Origin: Hyphomicrobiales bacterium
GTDB lineage: Bacteria; Pseudomonadota; Alphaproteobacteria; Rhizobiales; Rhizobiaceae
DNA: 64,000 nt
Assembly: GCA_900470195.1 (NCBI GenBank)
Contig: UEIJ01000005.1
Span: forward strand, 124,001-188,000
Reading direction: 5' to 3'
A model generated the notes under the pieces. The model worked only from the letters and a program-made list of their open reading frames with translations, ran no database searches and was not told the origin of the DNA. How positions within the stretch are numbered: the stretch's first letter is position 1; every line of letters starts with the position of its first letter. Shown here piece after piece: positions 20,420-30,813 of the stretch. A program made the translations under genes and the position numbers.

Positions 20420-23200
20420 ATGTCCAACAAAATGCTTATAGATGCCTCCCACCCGGAGGAGACCCGGGTTATCGTCACCCGGGGCAACAAGATTGAAGAA
20501 TTCGACTTTGAGTCGGAACATAAAAAGCAGCTGAAAGGCAATATCTACCTCGCACGCGTTACCCGTGTCGAACCTTCGCTTCAGGCTGCATTCGTGGAGT
20601 ATGGCGGCAACCGTCATGGCTTCCTTGCATTTTCCGAAATTCATCCTGACTACTACCAAATCCCGGTAGCGGACCGTCTTGCGCTGCTTGAGGCGGAAGC
20701 CAAAGCCGCACGTTCGGAAGATGATGAAGACGAACCTCGCGCCAAGAACGAACGTAGCGAGCGGAATGATCGATCACGCCGTAACCGCCGTCGCGGACGC
20801 CGTGACGGCCAGAACGGCGATGCGCAGGCTTATGCCACCGACAAGGGATTGCCCGCGGCTGAACCTGTTGGGCCGGCCTTTGAAAATTACGTGCCCGGCA
20901 CACCGGCCATCGCCCTTTCTCAAAAGAGCGACGTGATCTCCGAAGCTGTCGATAACGGCGACGAAGATGACATCGAACATGAAGAGGATATGGTCGAATC
21001 TGTCGGTTCGGAAGATGCGCTTGAAGAGCTTCCGACACCTGCCCGCACCAATCGTCGCCAGTACAATATTCAGGAAGTGATCAAGCGCCGCCAGATTCTT
21101 CTGGTTCAGGTGGTCAAAGAAGAGCGCGGCAACAAGGGCGCGGCTCTGACGACCTATCTGTCGCTGGCCGGCCGCTATTCGGTGCTGATGCCCAATACAG
21201 CGCGTGGGGGTGGCATTTCGCGCAAGATCGTCAACCCGCAGGATCGCAAGCGGCTGAAGGAAATCGTCAAGGAACTCGAAGTGCCACAGGGCATGGGTGT
21301 GATCCTGCGTACGGCTGGCGCAAACCGGACCAAGGCTGAAGTCAAGCGCGACTACGAATATCTGATGCGCCTTTGGGAAAATGTGCGCACACTGACGCTG
21401 CAATCGACGGCGCCTGCCCTCGTCTATGAGGAAGGCAGCCTGATCAAGCGGTCGATCCGCGATCTGTATAACAAGGACATCTCGGAAATTCTCGTTTCCG
21501 GCGAAAACGGCTACCGCGAGGCCAAGGACTTCATGCGCATGCTCATGCCGAGCCATGCCAAGGTCGTCCAGCCTTACCGCGAGCAGGTTCCGATCTTTAC
21601 ACGCAATGGCGTGGAAGCTCAGCTCGACCGCATGCTGCTGCCGCAAGTCACGCTCAAATCGGGCGGCTATCTGATCATCAACCAGACGGAAGCGCTCGTC
21701 GCCATCGACGTGAACTCTGGCCGTTCGACGCGTGAGCACTCGATCGAGGACACCGCGCTCCAGACCAATCTGGAAGCTGCCGAAGAGGTTGCGCGCCAGC
21801 TGCGCCTGCGCGACCTTGCCGGCCTGATCGTCGTCGACTTCATCGACATGGAAGAAAAGCGCAACAACCGCGCTGTCGAAAAGAAGATGAAGGACTGCCT
21901 GAAGGATGATCGCGCGCGCATCCAGGTGGGCCGGATTTCGCATTTCGGCCTTCTGGAAATGTCGCGCCAGCGCATCCGTGCATCCGTGCTCGAAAGCACG
22001 ATGCAGGTCTGCCCGCATTGCGGCGGGACCGGTCATATCCGCTCGGATTCCTCCATGGCGCTCCACATCATTCGCGGCATCGAGGACTACCTCCTGCGCC
22101 ATTCCGGTTTCGACATTCATGTCCGCACACCGGCTGCGTCGGCGCTTTATGTCCTCAATCACAAGCGCCAGCTCCTTGCCGATCTGGAAGGACGCTTTGG
22201 TGTAGCGATCAGCATTGACGCCGATGAGAGCGTCGGTCACCAGCATTTCGTCATCGACAAGGGTGCGCCGTCTACACGGCCTATCACCCAGCCACCGGTG
22301 CAGCCGATGGCCTATATCGAGGACGATATCGAAGATCCGGAAATCCCGGTCGATGAGGACGAAGCCGAAGAAGAAATAAAGGCTGATGTTCAGGCTTCTG
22401 AAGAGCGTGGTGAAGAAGGTGACCGCAAGCGCCGTCGTCGCCGTCGCCGTCGCGGTGGTCGTGATCGCGAGAGCCAGGAGCAGTCTGTCAAGGACGATTC
22501 AATCTCGGATGAATCCTCCAGCGAGGATGAGGACGCCGATGAGACTCAGCTCACATCTTCCAATGCTTTGTTGAGCGAGGAAGATCGTCGCAAGAAGCGC
22601 CGCCGCGGTCGCCGGGGCGGTCGCAAGAATCGTCGCGACGATGAACCGCGCGCGCGCAGGGTTCCTGATCCTGAGTTCGTCGGATACACTCCGGTCCTGC
22701 CGGTAAAGACCGAGGAAGCAGTTGTCGAAGAAATTGCGCCGGTCGCGGTGGAACAAGCGGCTGAAGCCACTGAGGCTGCTGTTCCGGTTGTGGAGACTGT
22801 GGAAGAAGAAAAGCCTGCCAAGGCTGCACGCAAGCCCCGCGCTCGCAAGTCTGCGAAGACCGAAGAAGCGGCTGAGGATGTCGTATCTGCCGAGGCAGAG
22901 GAAAAGCCTGCAAAGCCCGCTCGCAAGACCCGTAGCCGCAAGAAGATAGCCGAAGAAGCTCCTTCCGAGCCTGTGGAGGTAGCCGATGAACCGGCAGCAG
23001 AAGCGGAGAAGCCAAAGCGGCGTACCCGCAGAGCTGCTGTGAAGCCGGCTGCTGAAGTTGAAGACAGCGTGGCGGTAGAAGCGGACGTGGCGACGATTGC
23101 CGAACCGCAGAAAAACGCCGAACCTGTTGTCACCTCCAGCGAAAGCGAAGAGCAGAAGCCGAAGCGCGCCGGCTGGTGGCAGAAGAAGGGTTTCTTCTGA
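20420..23200 (+). CDS. rne: ribonuclease E
   Basis: RNase E is the endonuclease that starts mRNA decay and processes rRNA and tRNA, and it is the core of the degradosome. The 926-residue protein has an S1 RNA-binding domain interrupted by a long acidic/basic insertion (about residues 95-215, rich in D/E and R/N) as in alphaproteobacterial enzymes. The DNase I-like catalytic core carries AIDVNSGRST and VVDFIDMEEKRN (the two Mg-binding aspartates). CPHCGGTGHI is the Zn-link. The C-terminal 300 residues are low-complexity, alternating acidic and arginine-rich blocks, where partners usually bind. Confidence 0.96.
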   Translation: MSNKMLIDASHPEETRVIVTRGNKIEEFDFESEHKKQLKGNIYLARVTRVEPSLQAAFVEYGGNRHGFLAFSEIHPDYYQIPVADRLALLEAEAKAARSEDDEDEPRAKNERSERNDRSRRNRRRGRRDGQNGDAQAYATDKGLPAAEPVGPAFENYVPGTPAIALSQKSDVISEAVDNGDEDDIEHEEDMVESVGSEDALEELPTPARTNRRQYNIQEVIKRRQILLVQVVKEERGNKGAALTTYLSLAGRYSVLMPNTARGGGISRKIVNPQDRKRLKEIVKELEVPQGMGVILRTAGANRTKAEVKRDYEYLMRLWENVRTLTLQSTAPALVYEEGSLIKRSIRDLYNKDISEILVSGENGYREAKDFMRMLMPSHAKVVQPYREQVPIFTRNGVEAQLDRMLLPQVTLKSGGYLIINQTEALVAIDVNSGRSTREHSIEDTALQTNLEAAEEVARQLRLRDLAGLIVVDFIDMEEKRNNRAVEKKMKDCLKDDRARIQVGRISHFGLLEMSRQRIRASVLESTMQVCPHCGGTGHIRSDSSMALHIIRGIEDYLLRHSGFDIHVRTPAASALYVLNHKRQLLADLEGRFGVAISIDADESVGHQHFVIDKGAPSTRPITQPPVQPMAYIEDDIEDPEIPVDEDEAEEEIKADVQASEERGEEGDRKRRRRRRRRGGRDRESQEQSVKDDSISDESSSEDEDADETQLTSSNALLSEEDRRKKRRRGRRGGRKNRRDDEPRARRVPDPEFVGYTPVLPVKTEEAVVEEIAPVAVEQAAEATEAAVPVVETVEEEKPAKAARKPRARKSAKTEEAAEDVVSAEAEEKPAKPARKTRSRKKIAEEAPSEPVEVADEPAAEAEKPKRRTRRAAVKPAAEVEDSVAVEADVATIAEPQKNAEPVVTSSESEEQKPKRAGWWQKKGFF

Positions 23201-23223
23201 GAACCGCTTCAACATTGAAATGA

Positions 23224-23249
23224 AAAAACCGGCGGAAACGCCGGTTTTT
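23224..23249. terminator. terminator between rne and the aminotransferase gene
   Basis: The stem AAAAACCGGCG/CGCCGGTTTTT has a GAAA loop. It is flanked by A and T runs, so it can serve both convergent genes. Confidence 0.9.
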
Positions 23250-23296
23250 CTTTGCCTTTGACGAAAGCTTTATGTTTCCTGATGCCTCGATGAGGC

Positions 23297-24463
23297 TTAC
23301 GCTTTCTGTTGTGGCAACCACTCCTCGAGCCGACGGACAGCCTCTTCCATTTCCTCGATCTTGCCCGCATAGGAAAAGCGCATTGTGCGATGTCCGTCCA
23401 ACGGATCGAAATCGCGCCCCGGTGTTGCTGCAATGTTGATTTCGGCGATCATCCGGCGGGCAAATTCCATACTGTCGTTGGTGAAACGCGAGACATCGCA
23501 ATAGGCATAAAACGCCCCATCCATCGGCGCAGCAAGGCTGAGGCCGATGCGTGGAAGGTGATCGAGCAGGATCAGCCTGTTATGGCGATAGCGATCCTTT
23601 ACCCGCTCAAGTTCGGCGGTGGCATGAAAGGCTTCGATGGCGGCGCGCTGCGAAAGCTCCGGCGCGGAGATATAGAGACTTTGGCTCAGTCGCTCGATTG
23701 CGCGCGTATCGCTCTCGGGCAAAACCATCCAGCCAATACGCCAGCCGGTCATGCAGTAATATTTGGAGAATGAGTTGATGACCGTCACATCGTGGGAAAT
23801 TTCCAATGCGGTGACGTCCTCCGTTTCATATGAAAGACGGTGATAGATTTCATCCGAGATGACCCGGATGCCCAGATCACGAGCCGTTTCAATGATCGCC
23901 TTCAGTTCGGGCTTGTCGATGACTGCGCCGGTCGGATTGGCCGGACTTGCAAACAGCACGCCCTTCAAGGGCTTTTCGGCATGTGCCGCCGCAAGCGCTT
24001 CGGCGGTCAATGAGGCCGACGTTCCGTTGCCCGTGGGTATTTCCACGACCTCAAGGCCAAGCGCCGTCAATATATTGCGGTAGGCGGGATAGCCGGGACG
24101 TGTAATGGCAACCCGGTCGCCCGGATCGAAATAGACCACAAAAGCCAAATTGAAGGCAGCAGATGAGCCGGTCGTTACAGCAATGCGTTCCGGCGAGACC
24201 GAAACGCCGTAATGATCGGCATAATGCGCGGCAATCGCCTCTCTCAGCTCAATCAACCCCAACGCGTCCGTATAACCGATGCGCCCGTCCTTCAAGGCGC
24301 GTTCGGCAGCTTGGCGGACGGCGGCTGGTGCCGGATCGGCAGGCTGCCCGACCGCCATGGATATGATCGGGTGTCCGGCTGCGCGACGGCGGTTAGCCTC
24401 CGCCAGAACGTCCATGGCGTGAAAAGGCTCAACTTCGCTGCGGCTGGAAAGAGTGATCAACAT
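23297..24463 (-). CDS. PLP-dependent aminotransferase (class I/II)
   Basis: This 388-residue fold-type I aminotransferase has the PLP lysine in NSFSKYYCMTGWRIGW, which matches the family SxSKxxxxxGxRxGW pattern. The substrate-binding arginine is near the C terminus in MRFSYAG. The amino-acid specificity cannot be read from sequence; aspartate/tyrosine-type or alanine-type activity is possible. I choose ATG 24463, just after a GGAGG sequence, over an upstream TTG. It is convergent with rne. Confidence 0.88.
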   Translation of the reverse strand: MLITLSSRSEVEPFHAMDVLAEANRRRAAGHPIISMAVGQPADPAPAAVRQAAERALKDGRIGYTDALGLIELREAIAAHYADHYGVSVSPERIAVTTGSSAAFNLAFVVYFDPGDRVAITRPGYPAYRNILTALGLEVVEIPTGNGTSASLTAEALAAAHAEKPLKGVLFASPANPTGAVIDKPELKAIIETARDLGIRVISDEIYHRLSYETEDVTALEISHDVTVINSFSKYYCMTGWRIGWMVLPESDTRAIERLSQSLYISAPELSQRAAIEAFHATAELERVKDRYRHNRLILLDHLPRIGLSLAAPMDGAFYAYCDVSRFTNDSMEFARRMIAEINIAATPGRDFDPLDGHRTMRFSYAGKIEEMEEAVRRLEEWLPQQKA

Positions 24464-24630
24464 TACCTCCAAAAAATTGCGAATGTCGCTTTCTGAACCC
24501 GCCGTATAATCGCCGGATTGCTAAAGCAACAGCACCTTTCGAGAAAATAGATTATCCCACACCTGCCTATCGGTGATTGAATGCAAAGGCTATAAGATTC
24601 GGGCCGGTTTGAAGAAGGAAGAACAGCACG

Positions 24631-26046
24631 ATGGGGATGATGACTTCACCTTTCCCTTCCAGAAGATTTTCTTTCCATAGGATGGTTCGACGTTCGGTCG
24701 CCGTAATGGCTGCGGCGTCCATAGCTGTCACCAGTGCCCTCCCCGCATTCGCGCAGTCGCGCGGCGGTGGCGTTCCCATCGTTCGAGACGCGGAAATCGA
24801 AGCCCTTGTTGCCGATTATGCCGCGCCGATCCTCAAGGCTGCGGGATTGGGCGGCCGCGGCGTACGCGTCATCCTGGTCAATTCGCCGAGTTTCAATGCC
24901 TTCGTTGATGGTCGCCGTATTTTCATCAACACGGGCGCAATCATGCAGGCCGAGACCCCCAATGAAATCATCGGTGTGATCGCCCACGAATCGGGCCATC
25001 TTGCCGGAGGCCATCAGGAGCGCCTGCGCGAACAATTGAGCCGTGCCCGCAATATGGCGATCATCGGGATGCTGCTGGGCGTTGGTGCGGGTGTGGCCGG
25101 TGCTGCAAGCGGTAGCGGCAATGCAGCGGGTGCCGGCGCGGGCATTGCCATGGGTTCCGGCGAAATGGCCATGCGCAGTGTGCTCAACTATCAGCGCACC
25201 GAGGAAATGACCGCCGATCGCCTCGCCGTGAACTATCTCAATGCCACCGGGCAATCCACCAAGGGAATGCTCGACACTTTCGAGCGCTTTGCTTCGGCCT
25301 TGTCGCTTACCGGCACCCAGATCGACCAGTATCGCATCAGCCACCCGTTGCCGCGCGAGCGAATAGCCAACCTGGAAGAGCTTGCGAGAAAGAGCCCTTA
25401 TTTCAACAAGACCGATTCACCGGCCCTGCAGCTGCGCCACGACATGGCGCGCGCCAAGATTGCTGCTTATTCGGGCAATATGGGCGCGCTTCAACGCATG
25501 TTCCGCAATAATCCCGGTGGGCTTCCGGCCCGCTATGGCAATGCGATCACGACATTCCTGAACGGCTCGGCCCGCGCTGCGCTGCCCAAATTCGATGCGT
25601 TGGCCAAGGAACAGCCGAAGAACCCGTATTTTCAGGAAATGCGGGGCGAAGTCCTGCTGAAGGCCAACGACGCCGGAGGGGCTGCAAAGGCTTTCCAGAA
25701 GGCTGTTTCGCTCGATCCGCGCAAATCGCCGCTGTTGCGCATGAGCTATGGACGCGCCCTCATGCTCACCGGCGCCAAGGCGAACATGCCGACTGCGATC
25801 AAGGAGATCAAGGCAGGCATTGCATCCGATCCGGAGTTTCCGGGCGGCTATGGTTATCTGGCACAGGCCTATGGCCAGCAGGGCGATATGGCGCTCGCCG
25901 ATCTCGCCACCGCCGATATGAACTATTATTCTGGCAAACTTCAGCAGGCTCAGATATTCGCCATCCGTGCGCAAAAGCAGATGAAGCCCCGCTCTCCGGA
26001 GTGGCTTCGCGCGCAGGACATCATCAATGCCAAGAAAAGCAAGTAA
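24631..26046 (+). CDS. periplasmic M48 metalloprotease with TPR tail (BepA-like)
   Basis: This 471-residue secreted protein begins with a signal peptide (hydrophobic core at about residues 22-41, ending AFA-Q). The M48 domain follows, with the zinc motif HESGH at residues 119-123 and the third ligand in EEMTADRLA near residue 199. The C-terminal third contains TPR-like helices. This is the architecture of BepA/YfgC, which helps or degrades outer-membrane proteins such as LptD. That role is inferred. The gene precedes the DsbA-like gene by 50 bases, so a shared transcript for envelope protein quality control is likely. Confidence 0.9.
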   Translation: MGMMTSPFPSRRFSFHRMVRRSVAVMAAASIAVTSALPAFAQSRGGGVPIVRDAEIEALVADYAAPILKAAGLGGRGVRVILVNSPSFNAFVDGRRIFINTGAIMQAETPNEIIGVIAHESGHLAGGHQERLREQLSRARNMAIIGMLLGVGAGVAGAASGSGNAAGAGAGIAMGSGEMAMRSVLNYQRTEEMTADRLAVNYLNATGQSTKGMLDTFERFASALSLTGTQIDQYRISHPLPRERIANLEELARKSPYFNKTDSPALQLRHDMARAKIAAYSGNMGALQRMFRNNPGGLPARYGNAITTFLNGSARAALPKFDALAKEQPKNPYFQEMRGEVLLKANDAGGAAKAFQKAVSLDPRKSPLLRMSYGRALMLTGAKANMPTAIKEIKAGIASDPEFPGGYGYLAQAYGQQGDMALADLATADMNYYSGKLQQAQIFAIRAQKQMKPRSPEWLRAQDIINAKKSK

Positions 26047-26096
26047 GGCGGCAATTTACGCCTGATGCCGATATTCAAGACAGATTGGAATTTGGA

Positions 26097-26897
26097 ATGA
26101 AGAATGCAGTTTCCATCACAGTTGCCAGCGGCATTGTAGGCATCGCCGCCCTTGCATTGGGTTACTCCGCCGGAACGGCCCGACAGGTCCCGGCTCCCGT
26201 TGAAAGCCCCGCCGCGGCTCCCGTGGCGATGAACCAGCAGGCCATTGAGAATGTCGTGCGCAATTATCTCATCCAGAATCCGGAACTGATGCTGGAAGTA
26301 CAAAGCGCGCTTGAAACCAAGCAGGCGCACGCGGCACAGGAACAGATCAAGCAGGTTCTGGCCGCCAATCGCGCCGCTCTTTACGACCCCAAGCATGACG
26401 CAGTCTTCGGTAATCCAGACGGCAACGTGACGGTTTACGAATTTTTCGATTACAATTGTGGTTATTGCAAGCGGGCGCTGCCGGACATGGAAGCGATCCT
26501 CAAGACCGACAACAATGTCCGGTTCGTCATGAAGGAGTTCCCGATTCTCGGCCCGGATTCCGCCAAGGCGCATGTCGTGGCACAGGCGTTCAGAGCGTTG
26601 ATGCCGGAAAGATATGCTGAATTCCACGAAGTGTTGCTGGGCGCGCAGGAGCGTGCAACGGAAGAATCCGCCATCGCCGATGCCGTGAAACTGGGAGCGG
26701 ACGAAGCACAGCTGCGCGAAAAGATGAAGGACCCGGCTATTACCGGCGCATTCCAGCAGACCTATCAGCTGGCGCAGCAGCTCAACATTACCGGCACGCC
26801 ATCCTACATTATCGGCGATGAACTGGTTCCCGGCGCGATCGGCGTAGACGGGCTGGTCGAGAGAATCGCCGCAGCGCGCGCTGCCGCAAAAAAATAG
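26097..26897 (+). CDS. DsbA-family thiol-disulfide oxidoreductase
   Basis: This 266-residue periplasmic thioredoxin-fold protein has an uncleaved anchor or signal peptide (about residues 4-25), the active site CGYC (Cys121, Cys124) in FFDYNCGYCKR, and the cis-proline loop NITGTPSYIIG. This is the DsbA/ScsC-like (COG1651) subfamily. An N-terminal helical stretch (about residues 45-95) may mediate oligomers. It may oxidise or isomerise disulfides; the direction cannot be read from sequence. I chose the ATG at 26097 because of the signal peptide; the open frame runs further upstream into the M48 gene. Confidence 0.9.
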   Translation: MKNAVSITVASGIVGIAALALGYSAGTARQVPAPVESPAAAPVAMNQQAIENVVRNYLIQNPELMLEVQSALETKQAHAAQEQIKQVLAANRAALYDPKHDAVFGNPDGNVTVYEFFDYNCGYCKRALPDMEAILKTDNNVRFVMKEFPILGPDSAKAHVVAQAFRALMPERYAEFHEVLLGAQERATEESAIADAVKLGADEAQLREKMKDPAITGAFQQTYQLAQQLNITGTPSYIIGDELVPGAIGVDGLVERIAAARAAAKK

Positions 26898-27142
26898 ACA
26901 ATCGGTTCGGGGCTTGACGGATCACATTTGTGAAACAGTTTAAGCCGCGGCATCCGATGCCTGTATCAGATGAAGAGAAATTGCCGTATTGCCTGCCCGT
27001 TTTGCAAAGAATAGCGGGAAAAACCGGTTCGGCAAAACATCTGCAATCATTTAGAGGGTTTCGGCTTGCGCCCAAGCCCTCTATATGAAATGCGAAGTAT
27101 ACCGAATTTTCGTGGTAATTGCGTTATCGATCGCGGACGGAT

Positions 27143-27616
27143 ATGGCAAAAACGGTTTTTGTTTTGAACGGCCCCAATCTCAACCTTCTCGGCAAACGAG
27201 AACCGGGGATATATGGCGTTGCAACGCTTCAGGATATTGAAGCGAGCTGCAAGCGCGAGGCTGGACAACTCGGACTTGATGTCGATTTCCGCCAGTCCAA
27301 TTACGAAGGCGATCTGGTGACCTGGATTCAGGAAGCGGGCGATAAAAATGCCTATGTCCTCATCAATCCTGCCGCCTATAGCCACACTTCGGTTGCTATT
27401 CACGATGCAATCCGCTCGGCCAAGGTAACGGCCGTGGAAGTGCATCTTTCGAACATTCATGCGCGTGAGGCTTTCCGGCATCACTCCTATGTATCCGCAG
27501 TCGCCAAAGGCGTTATTTGCGGCTTTGGCGCGGAAGGATACCTGCTCGGTCTGCGCGCGCTTGCGGCAATTGCCAAAGAAGAAGAAAACAACGGGCAAAG
27601 CGTTAAAGGGGCCTGA
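27143..27616 (+). CDS. aroQ: type II 3-dehydroquinate dehydratase
   Basis: This 157-residue enzyme dehydrates 3-dehydroquinate to 3-dehydroshikimate in the shikimate pathway. The N-terminal motif [20 protein letters not shown] carries the catalytic tyrosine and arginine; later motifs are [14 protein letters not shown] and [14 protein letters not shown]. The start MAKTVF is the usual one. It begins a tightly spaced set with accB (1-base gap) and accC, an arrangement seen across alphaproteobacteria. The 245-base region upstream probably holds the promoter of the set. Confidence 0.96.
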   Translation: MAKTVFVLNGPNLNLLGKREPGIYGVATLQDIEASCKREAGQLGLDVDFRQSNYEGDLVTWIQEAGDKNAYVLINPAAYSHTSVAIHDAIRSAKVTAVEVHLSNIHAREAFRHHSYVSAVAKGVICGFGAEGYLLGLRALAAIAKEEENNGQSVKGA

Positions 27617-27617
27617 T

Positions 27618-28082
27618 ATGTCCAGCAAAAATTCCGTCATCGACAAGGAAACGATCCGCGACCTGGCGGACATTCTCAATGAAACCGACCTGACCGATAT
27701 CGAAGTGGAACACGGCGACCTGCGTATCCGTGTTTCGCGCAAGGTTACGGTTCAGGCCGCAGCGACCGTTGTGCCTGCAGCAGCCCCCGTTGCTGCTGCT
27801 CCTGCGCCGGTTGCAGCCGCCGCCGAGCCGACAAAGGCCGATCTGTCGAAGAACGCCGTTCCGTCGCCGATGGTTGGCACTGCCTATCTCGCTCCGGCTC
27901 CCGGCGCCCGCAACTTCATCGAGGTCGGTGCACAAGTGAAGGAAGGCCAGACCCTCCTTATCATCGAAGCCATGAAGACGATGAATCAGATCCCGGCCCC
28001 ACGTGCTGGCACGGTGAAGGCCATCCTTATCGAAGACGCTCAGCCGGTTGAATTCGGTGAGCCGCTCGTCGTAATCGAATAA
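27618..28082 (+). CDS. accB: acetyl-CoA carboxylase biotin carboxyl carrier protein
   Basis: This 154-residue carrier moves CO2 on a covalently bound biotin between AccC and the carboxyltransferase, the first step of fatty acid synthesis. The biotinylated lysine is Lys120 in EAMKTMN. An Ala/Pro-rich flexible linker (about residues 46-70) joins the N-terminal region to the biotinyl domain, and the thumb region of AccB is present. The gene is 1 base from aroQ and about 45 bases from accC. Confidence 0.97.
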   Translation: MSSKNSVIDKETIRDLADILNETDLTDIEVEHGDLRIRVSRKVTVQAAATVVPAAAPVAAAPAPVAAAAEPTKADLSKNAVPSPMVGTAYLAPAPGARNFIEVGAQVKEGQTLLIIEAMKTMNQIPAPRAGTVKAILIEDAQPVEFGEPLVVIE

Positions 28083-28126
28083 GATAAGAGACTACGGCTT
28101 ATTCAATGAACGGGCAGCAAAGTGCA

Positions 28127-29485
28127 ATGTTTCAAAAGATACTCATAGCCAATCGTGGCGAAATCGCTCTTCGCGTGCTCAGGGCTTGTAAGGAACTGGG
28201 CATCAAGACCGTCGCCGTTCACTCCACGGCAGACGCCGACGCGATGCATGTGCGCCTGGCAGACGAAAGTGTGTGCATCGGCCCGCCGCCCTCGCGCGAC
28301 AGCTATCTGAACATCCATCAGATCGTCGCTGCCTGCGAGATTACCGGCGCGGACGCAATCCATCCGGGTTACGGCTTTCTGTCGGAGAACGCCAAATTTG
28401 CGGAAATCCTTGAAGCGCACGGCATCACCTTCATCGGCCCGACCGCTTCGCATATCCGTATCATGGGCGACAAGATCGAAGCCAAGCGCACTGCAAAGCG
28501 CCTGGGCATTCCGGTCGTTCCGGGTTCGGATGGCGGTGTGACAGACGATGTCGAAGCTGCCCGCATTGCCAAGGAAATCGGCTATCCGGTCATCATCAAG
28601 GCCTCGGCCGGCGGCGGCGGACGCGGCATGAAGGTTGCCCGCAGTGAGGAAGATCTTTCCATCGCTCTCGCGACCGCCCGCTCCGAAGCTGGCGCAGCCT
28701 TTGGTGACGACGCAGTTTATATCGAAAAATATCTCGAAAAGCCGCGTCACATCGAAGTTCAGGTCATGGGCGATGGTGCCGGCAACGCCATCCATCTGGG
28801 CGAACGCGACTGCTCATTGCAGCGCCGTCACCAGAAGGTGTGGGAAGAAGCCAATTCACCGGCGCTCAATGCTGAGGCACGCGACAAGATCGGCATGGTC
28901 TGTGCCAATGCCTGCGCGGAATTGGGCTATCGCGGTGCGGGAACGATTGAGTTCCTCTATGAAGACGGCGAATTCTATTTCATTGAAATGAACACGCGTC
29001 TTCAGGTCGAACATCCGATCACGGAAGCGATCACCGGAATCGATCTCGTTCACGAACAGATTCGCGTCGCAGCCGGCCTCGGCCTGTCGGTAAAGCAGAA
29101 GGATATCCGCTTCTCCGGCCATGCAATCGAGTGCCGTATCAACGCCGAAGATCCGCTGACATTTGCGCCCTCGCCGGGCCTGATCACCCATTATCATACG
29201 CCGGGCGGCCTTGGCATCCGCGTGGATTCGGGCGTCTATTCCGGCTATCGCATTCCGCCATACTATGACAGCCTTATCGGCAAGCTCATAGTGCATGGTC
29301 GTAACCGCGTCGAATGCATGATGCGTCTGCGCCGCGCGCTGGACGAGTTCGTGGTGGATGGTGTGAAAACCACCTTGCCTCTCTTCCAGGATCTGATTGC
29401 CAATCAGGATATCGCCAACGGCGACTATGACATTCATTGGCTTGAAAAATATCTGGCCAAGAAAACCAAGAGCGAAAGCGCCTGA
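28127..29485 (+). CDS. accC: acetyl-CoA carboxylase, biotin carboxylase subunit
   Basis: AccC uses ATP and bicarbonate to carboxylate the biotin on AccB. The sequence has the N-terminal motif [13 protein letters not shown], the ATP-grasp glycine-rich loop ([12 protein letters not shown]), the catalytic motif [16 protein letters not shown] and a normal length of about 452 residues. An ATG seven codons upstream (28106) is also possible. [11 protein letters not shown] fits the usual family start better. It is followed 5 bases later by aat. Confidence 0.97.
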   Translation: MFQKILIANRGEIALRVLRACKELGIKTVAVHSTADADAMHVRLADESVCIGPPPSRDSYLNIHQIVAACEITGADAIHPGYGFLSENAKFAEILEAHGITFIGPTASHIRIMGDKIEAKRTAKRLGIPVVPGSDGGVTDDVEAARIAKEIGYPVIIKASAGGGGRGMKVARSEEDLSIALATARSEAGAAFGDDAVYIEKYLEKPRHIEVQVMGDGAGNAIHLGERDCSLQRRHQKVWEEANSPALNAEARDKIGMVCANACAELGYRGAGTIEFLYEDGEFYFIEMNTRLQVEHPITEAITGIDLVHEQIRVAAGLGLSVKQKDIRFSGHAIECRINAEDPLTFAPSPGLITHYHTPGGLGIRVDSGVYSGYRIPPYYDSLIGKLIVHGRNRVECMMRLRRALDEFVVDGVKTTLPLFQDLIANQDIANGDYDIHWLEKYLAKKTKSESA

Positions 29486-29490
29486 CGAAA

Positions 29491-30105
29491 GTGACCGCAG
29501 GAGTGTCCCCGGACGACTATTCAATCGAACCGGAGCTGCTCCTGCGGGCCTATGCCACGGGAGTATTTCCCATGGCCGAAGAAGCCGATGACCCGGAAGT
29601 CTTCTGGGTTCGTCCCGAGAAGCGCGGTGTAATCCCGCTTGATGGCTTCCATGTCCCCAAAAGCCTCCAGAAAACAATCCGACAAGGCATTTTCGATATA
29701 AAGCTCGATAGCGATTTCGATGGCGTGATCGAAGGTTGTGCCAGCGGAACCGGCGAGCGCGCGCGCACGTGGATCAATGGACCAATTCGCGAGGCCTACA
29801 AAAAACTGTTCGAAATCGGACATTGCCACACGGTCGAAGCGTGGCATGACGGCAAGCTTGTCGGCGGACTTTACGGCGTCACGCTCGGGCGCGCTTTTTT
29901 CGGGGAGAGCATGTTTACGCGCAAGCGGGATGCGTCCAAGGTCTGCCTTGCCTATCTGGTCCAGCATCTGGATAAACAGGGCTTCGTTCTTCTCGACACG
30001 CAGTTTACCACGCCGCATCTTGAGAGATTCGGTGCTGTGGAGGTTCCGAGGAAGAAATACGAGAAACTGCTGGAATCTGCGCTCGACGGAATAGCGCGCT
30101 TCTAG
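29491..30105 (+). CDS. aat: leucyl/phenylalanyl-tRNA-protein transferase
   Basis: This 204-residue enzyme adds Leu or Phe from charged tRNA to proteins with N-terminal Arg or Lys, marking them for ClpAP through the N-end rule. Family motifs include [23 protein letters not shown] and [10 protein letters not shown]. The start codon is GTG, five bases after accC, so it is probably expressed with the acc genes. The link between fatty acid synthesis and protein turnover is positional only. Confidence 0.95.
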   Translation: MTAGVSPDDYSIEPELLLRAYATGVFPMAEEADDPEVFWVRPEKRGVIPLDGFHVPKSLQKTIRQGIFDIKLDSDFDGVIEGCASGTGERARTWINGPIREAYKKLFEIGHCHTVEAWHDGKLVGGLYGVTLGRAFFGESMFTRKRDASKVCLAYLVQHLDKQGFVLLDTQFTTPHLERFGAVEVPRKKYEKLLESALDGIARF

Positions 30106-30156
30106 AGCACATCTCCCCCGGCTTACAGAGGATGACGCGTAAACAAAAGGCTGACT

Positions 30157-30618
30157 TTATTTGCGCTGATCCGGCGGAGGCACTTCCGACTTCTGCTTGC
30201 AGTCCTTCAGCCAGACGTCATAGATCGGGTGTTCGACAGCATTGAGGCCGGGGCTATCGGCAAACATCCAGCCGGTAAAAATGCGGCGTATTTTCCGATC
30301 CAGCGTAATCTCATCGACCTGAACGAAACCATCCGTGCGCGGCGCTTCATTTTCCGTACGCGAATAACATACTTTCGGCGTCACCTGCAGAGCACCGAAC
30401 TGAACGGTCTCATTGATGTAGACATCAAACGTCGTGATACGACCGGTGATTTTATCGAGACCCGAGAACTCCGCAACTGGATTGGTAATGCGTTCGGCCA
30501 TCGCTGCCTGAAAGCAGCCGGCAGTCGCCATGAACGAGATCAGGGCAAGTTGAACAGCCCTTTTGATCGAGTTTTTTCCGTTGCCGGGAGATTGCTTCGT
30601 CAAAACGGAGATCCGCAT
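30157..30618 (-). CDS. DUF2155 secreted protein
   Basis: This protein of about 153 residues has an N-terminal signal peptide (hydrophobic core around ALISFMATAGC) and the DUF2155 signature FTGWMFADSPGLNAVEHPIYD. The family is widespread in alphaproteobacteria with no known function. The start is uncertain: the ATG at 30618 is used, but a TTG at 30645 gives nine more residues. It is convergent with aat. Confidence 0.85.
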   Translation of the reverse strand: MRISVLTKQSPGNGKNSIKRAVQLALISFMATAGCFQAAMAERITNPVAEFSGLDKITGRITTFDVYINETVQFGALQVTPKVCYSRTENEAPRTDGFVQVDEITLDRKIRRIFTGWMFADSPGLNAVEHPIYDVWLKDCKQKSEVPPPDQRK

Positions 30619-30766
30619 CCAAAGGGTTAAATTAAGCTGGAACAATTCCTAAGCATGAATTGTGACGATTCGTTGCCCTGCCGCAAGCCGCAATGCAGCC
30701 CCGGAGGGTGAAGCAAACCGTCTATCCTCAAGCCTTTTCAGCGATAGTGTCGAAGGGCAGACATAA

Positions 30767-30794
30767 GAAATCCGGCGCGGGTTAACGCGCCGGA
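30767..30794 (-). terminator. terminator after the NDUFA12-like gene
   Basis: A perfect 9-bp stem (TCCGGCGCG/CGCGCCGGA, 6-base loop) is followed leftwards by a short T-rich tract. Confidence 0.7.
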
Positions 30795-30813
30795 CAAAAA
30801 CCGAAACAGATTA

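Noticed and set aside
19846-20496. 216-codon open frame upstream of and overlapping the rne start
   Set aside because: Overlaps rne in another frame, has an atypical composition and no domain; treated as leader.
20774-22246. 490-codon open frame opposite rne
   Set aside because: It lies wholly opposite the RNase E coding frame and has no recognisable domain.
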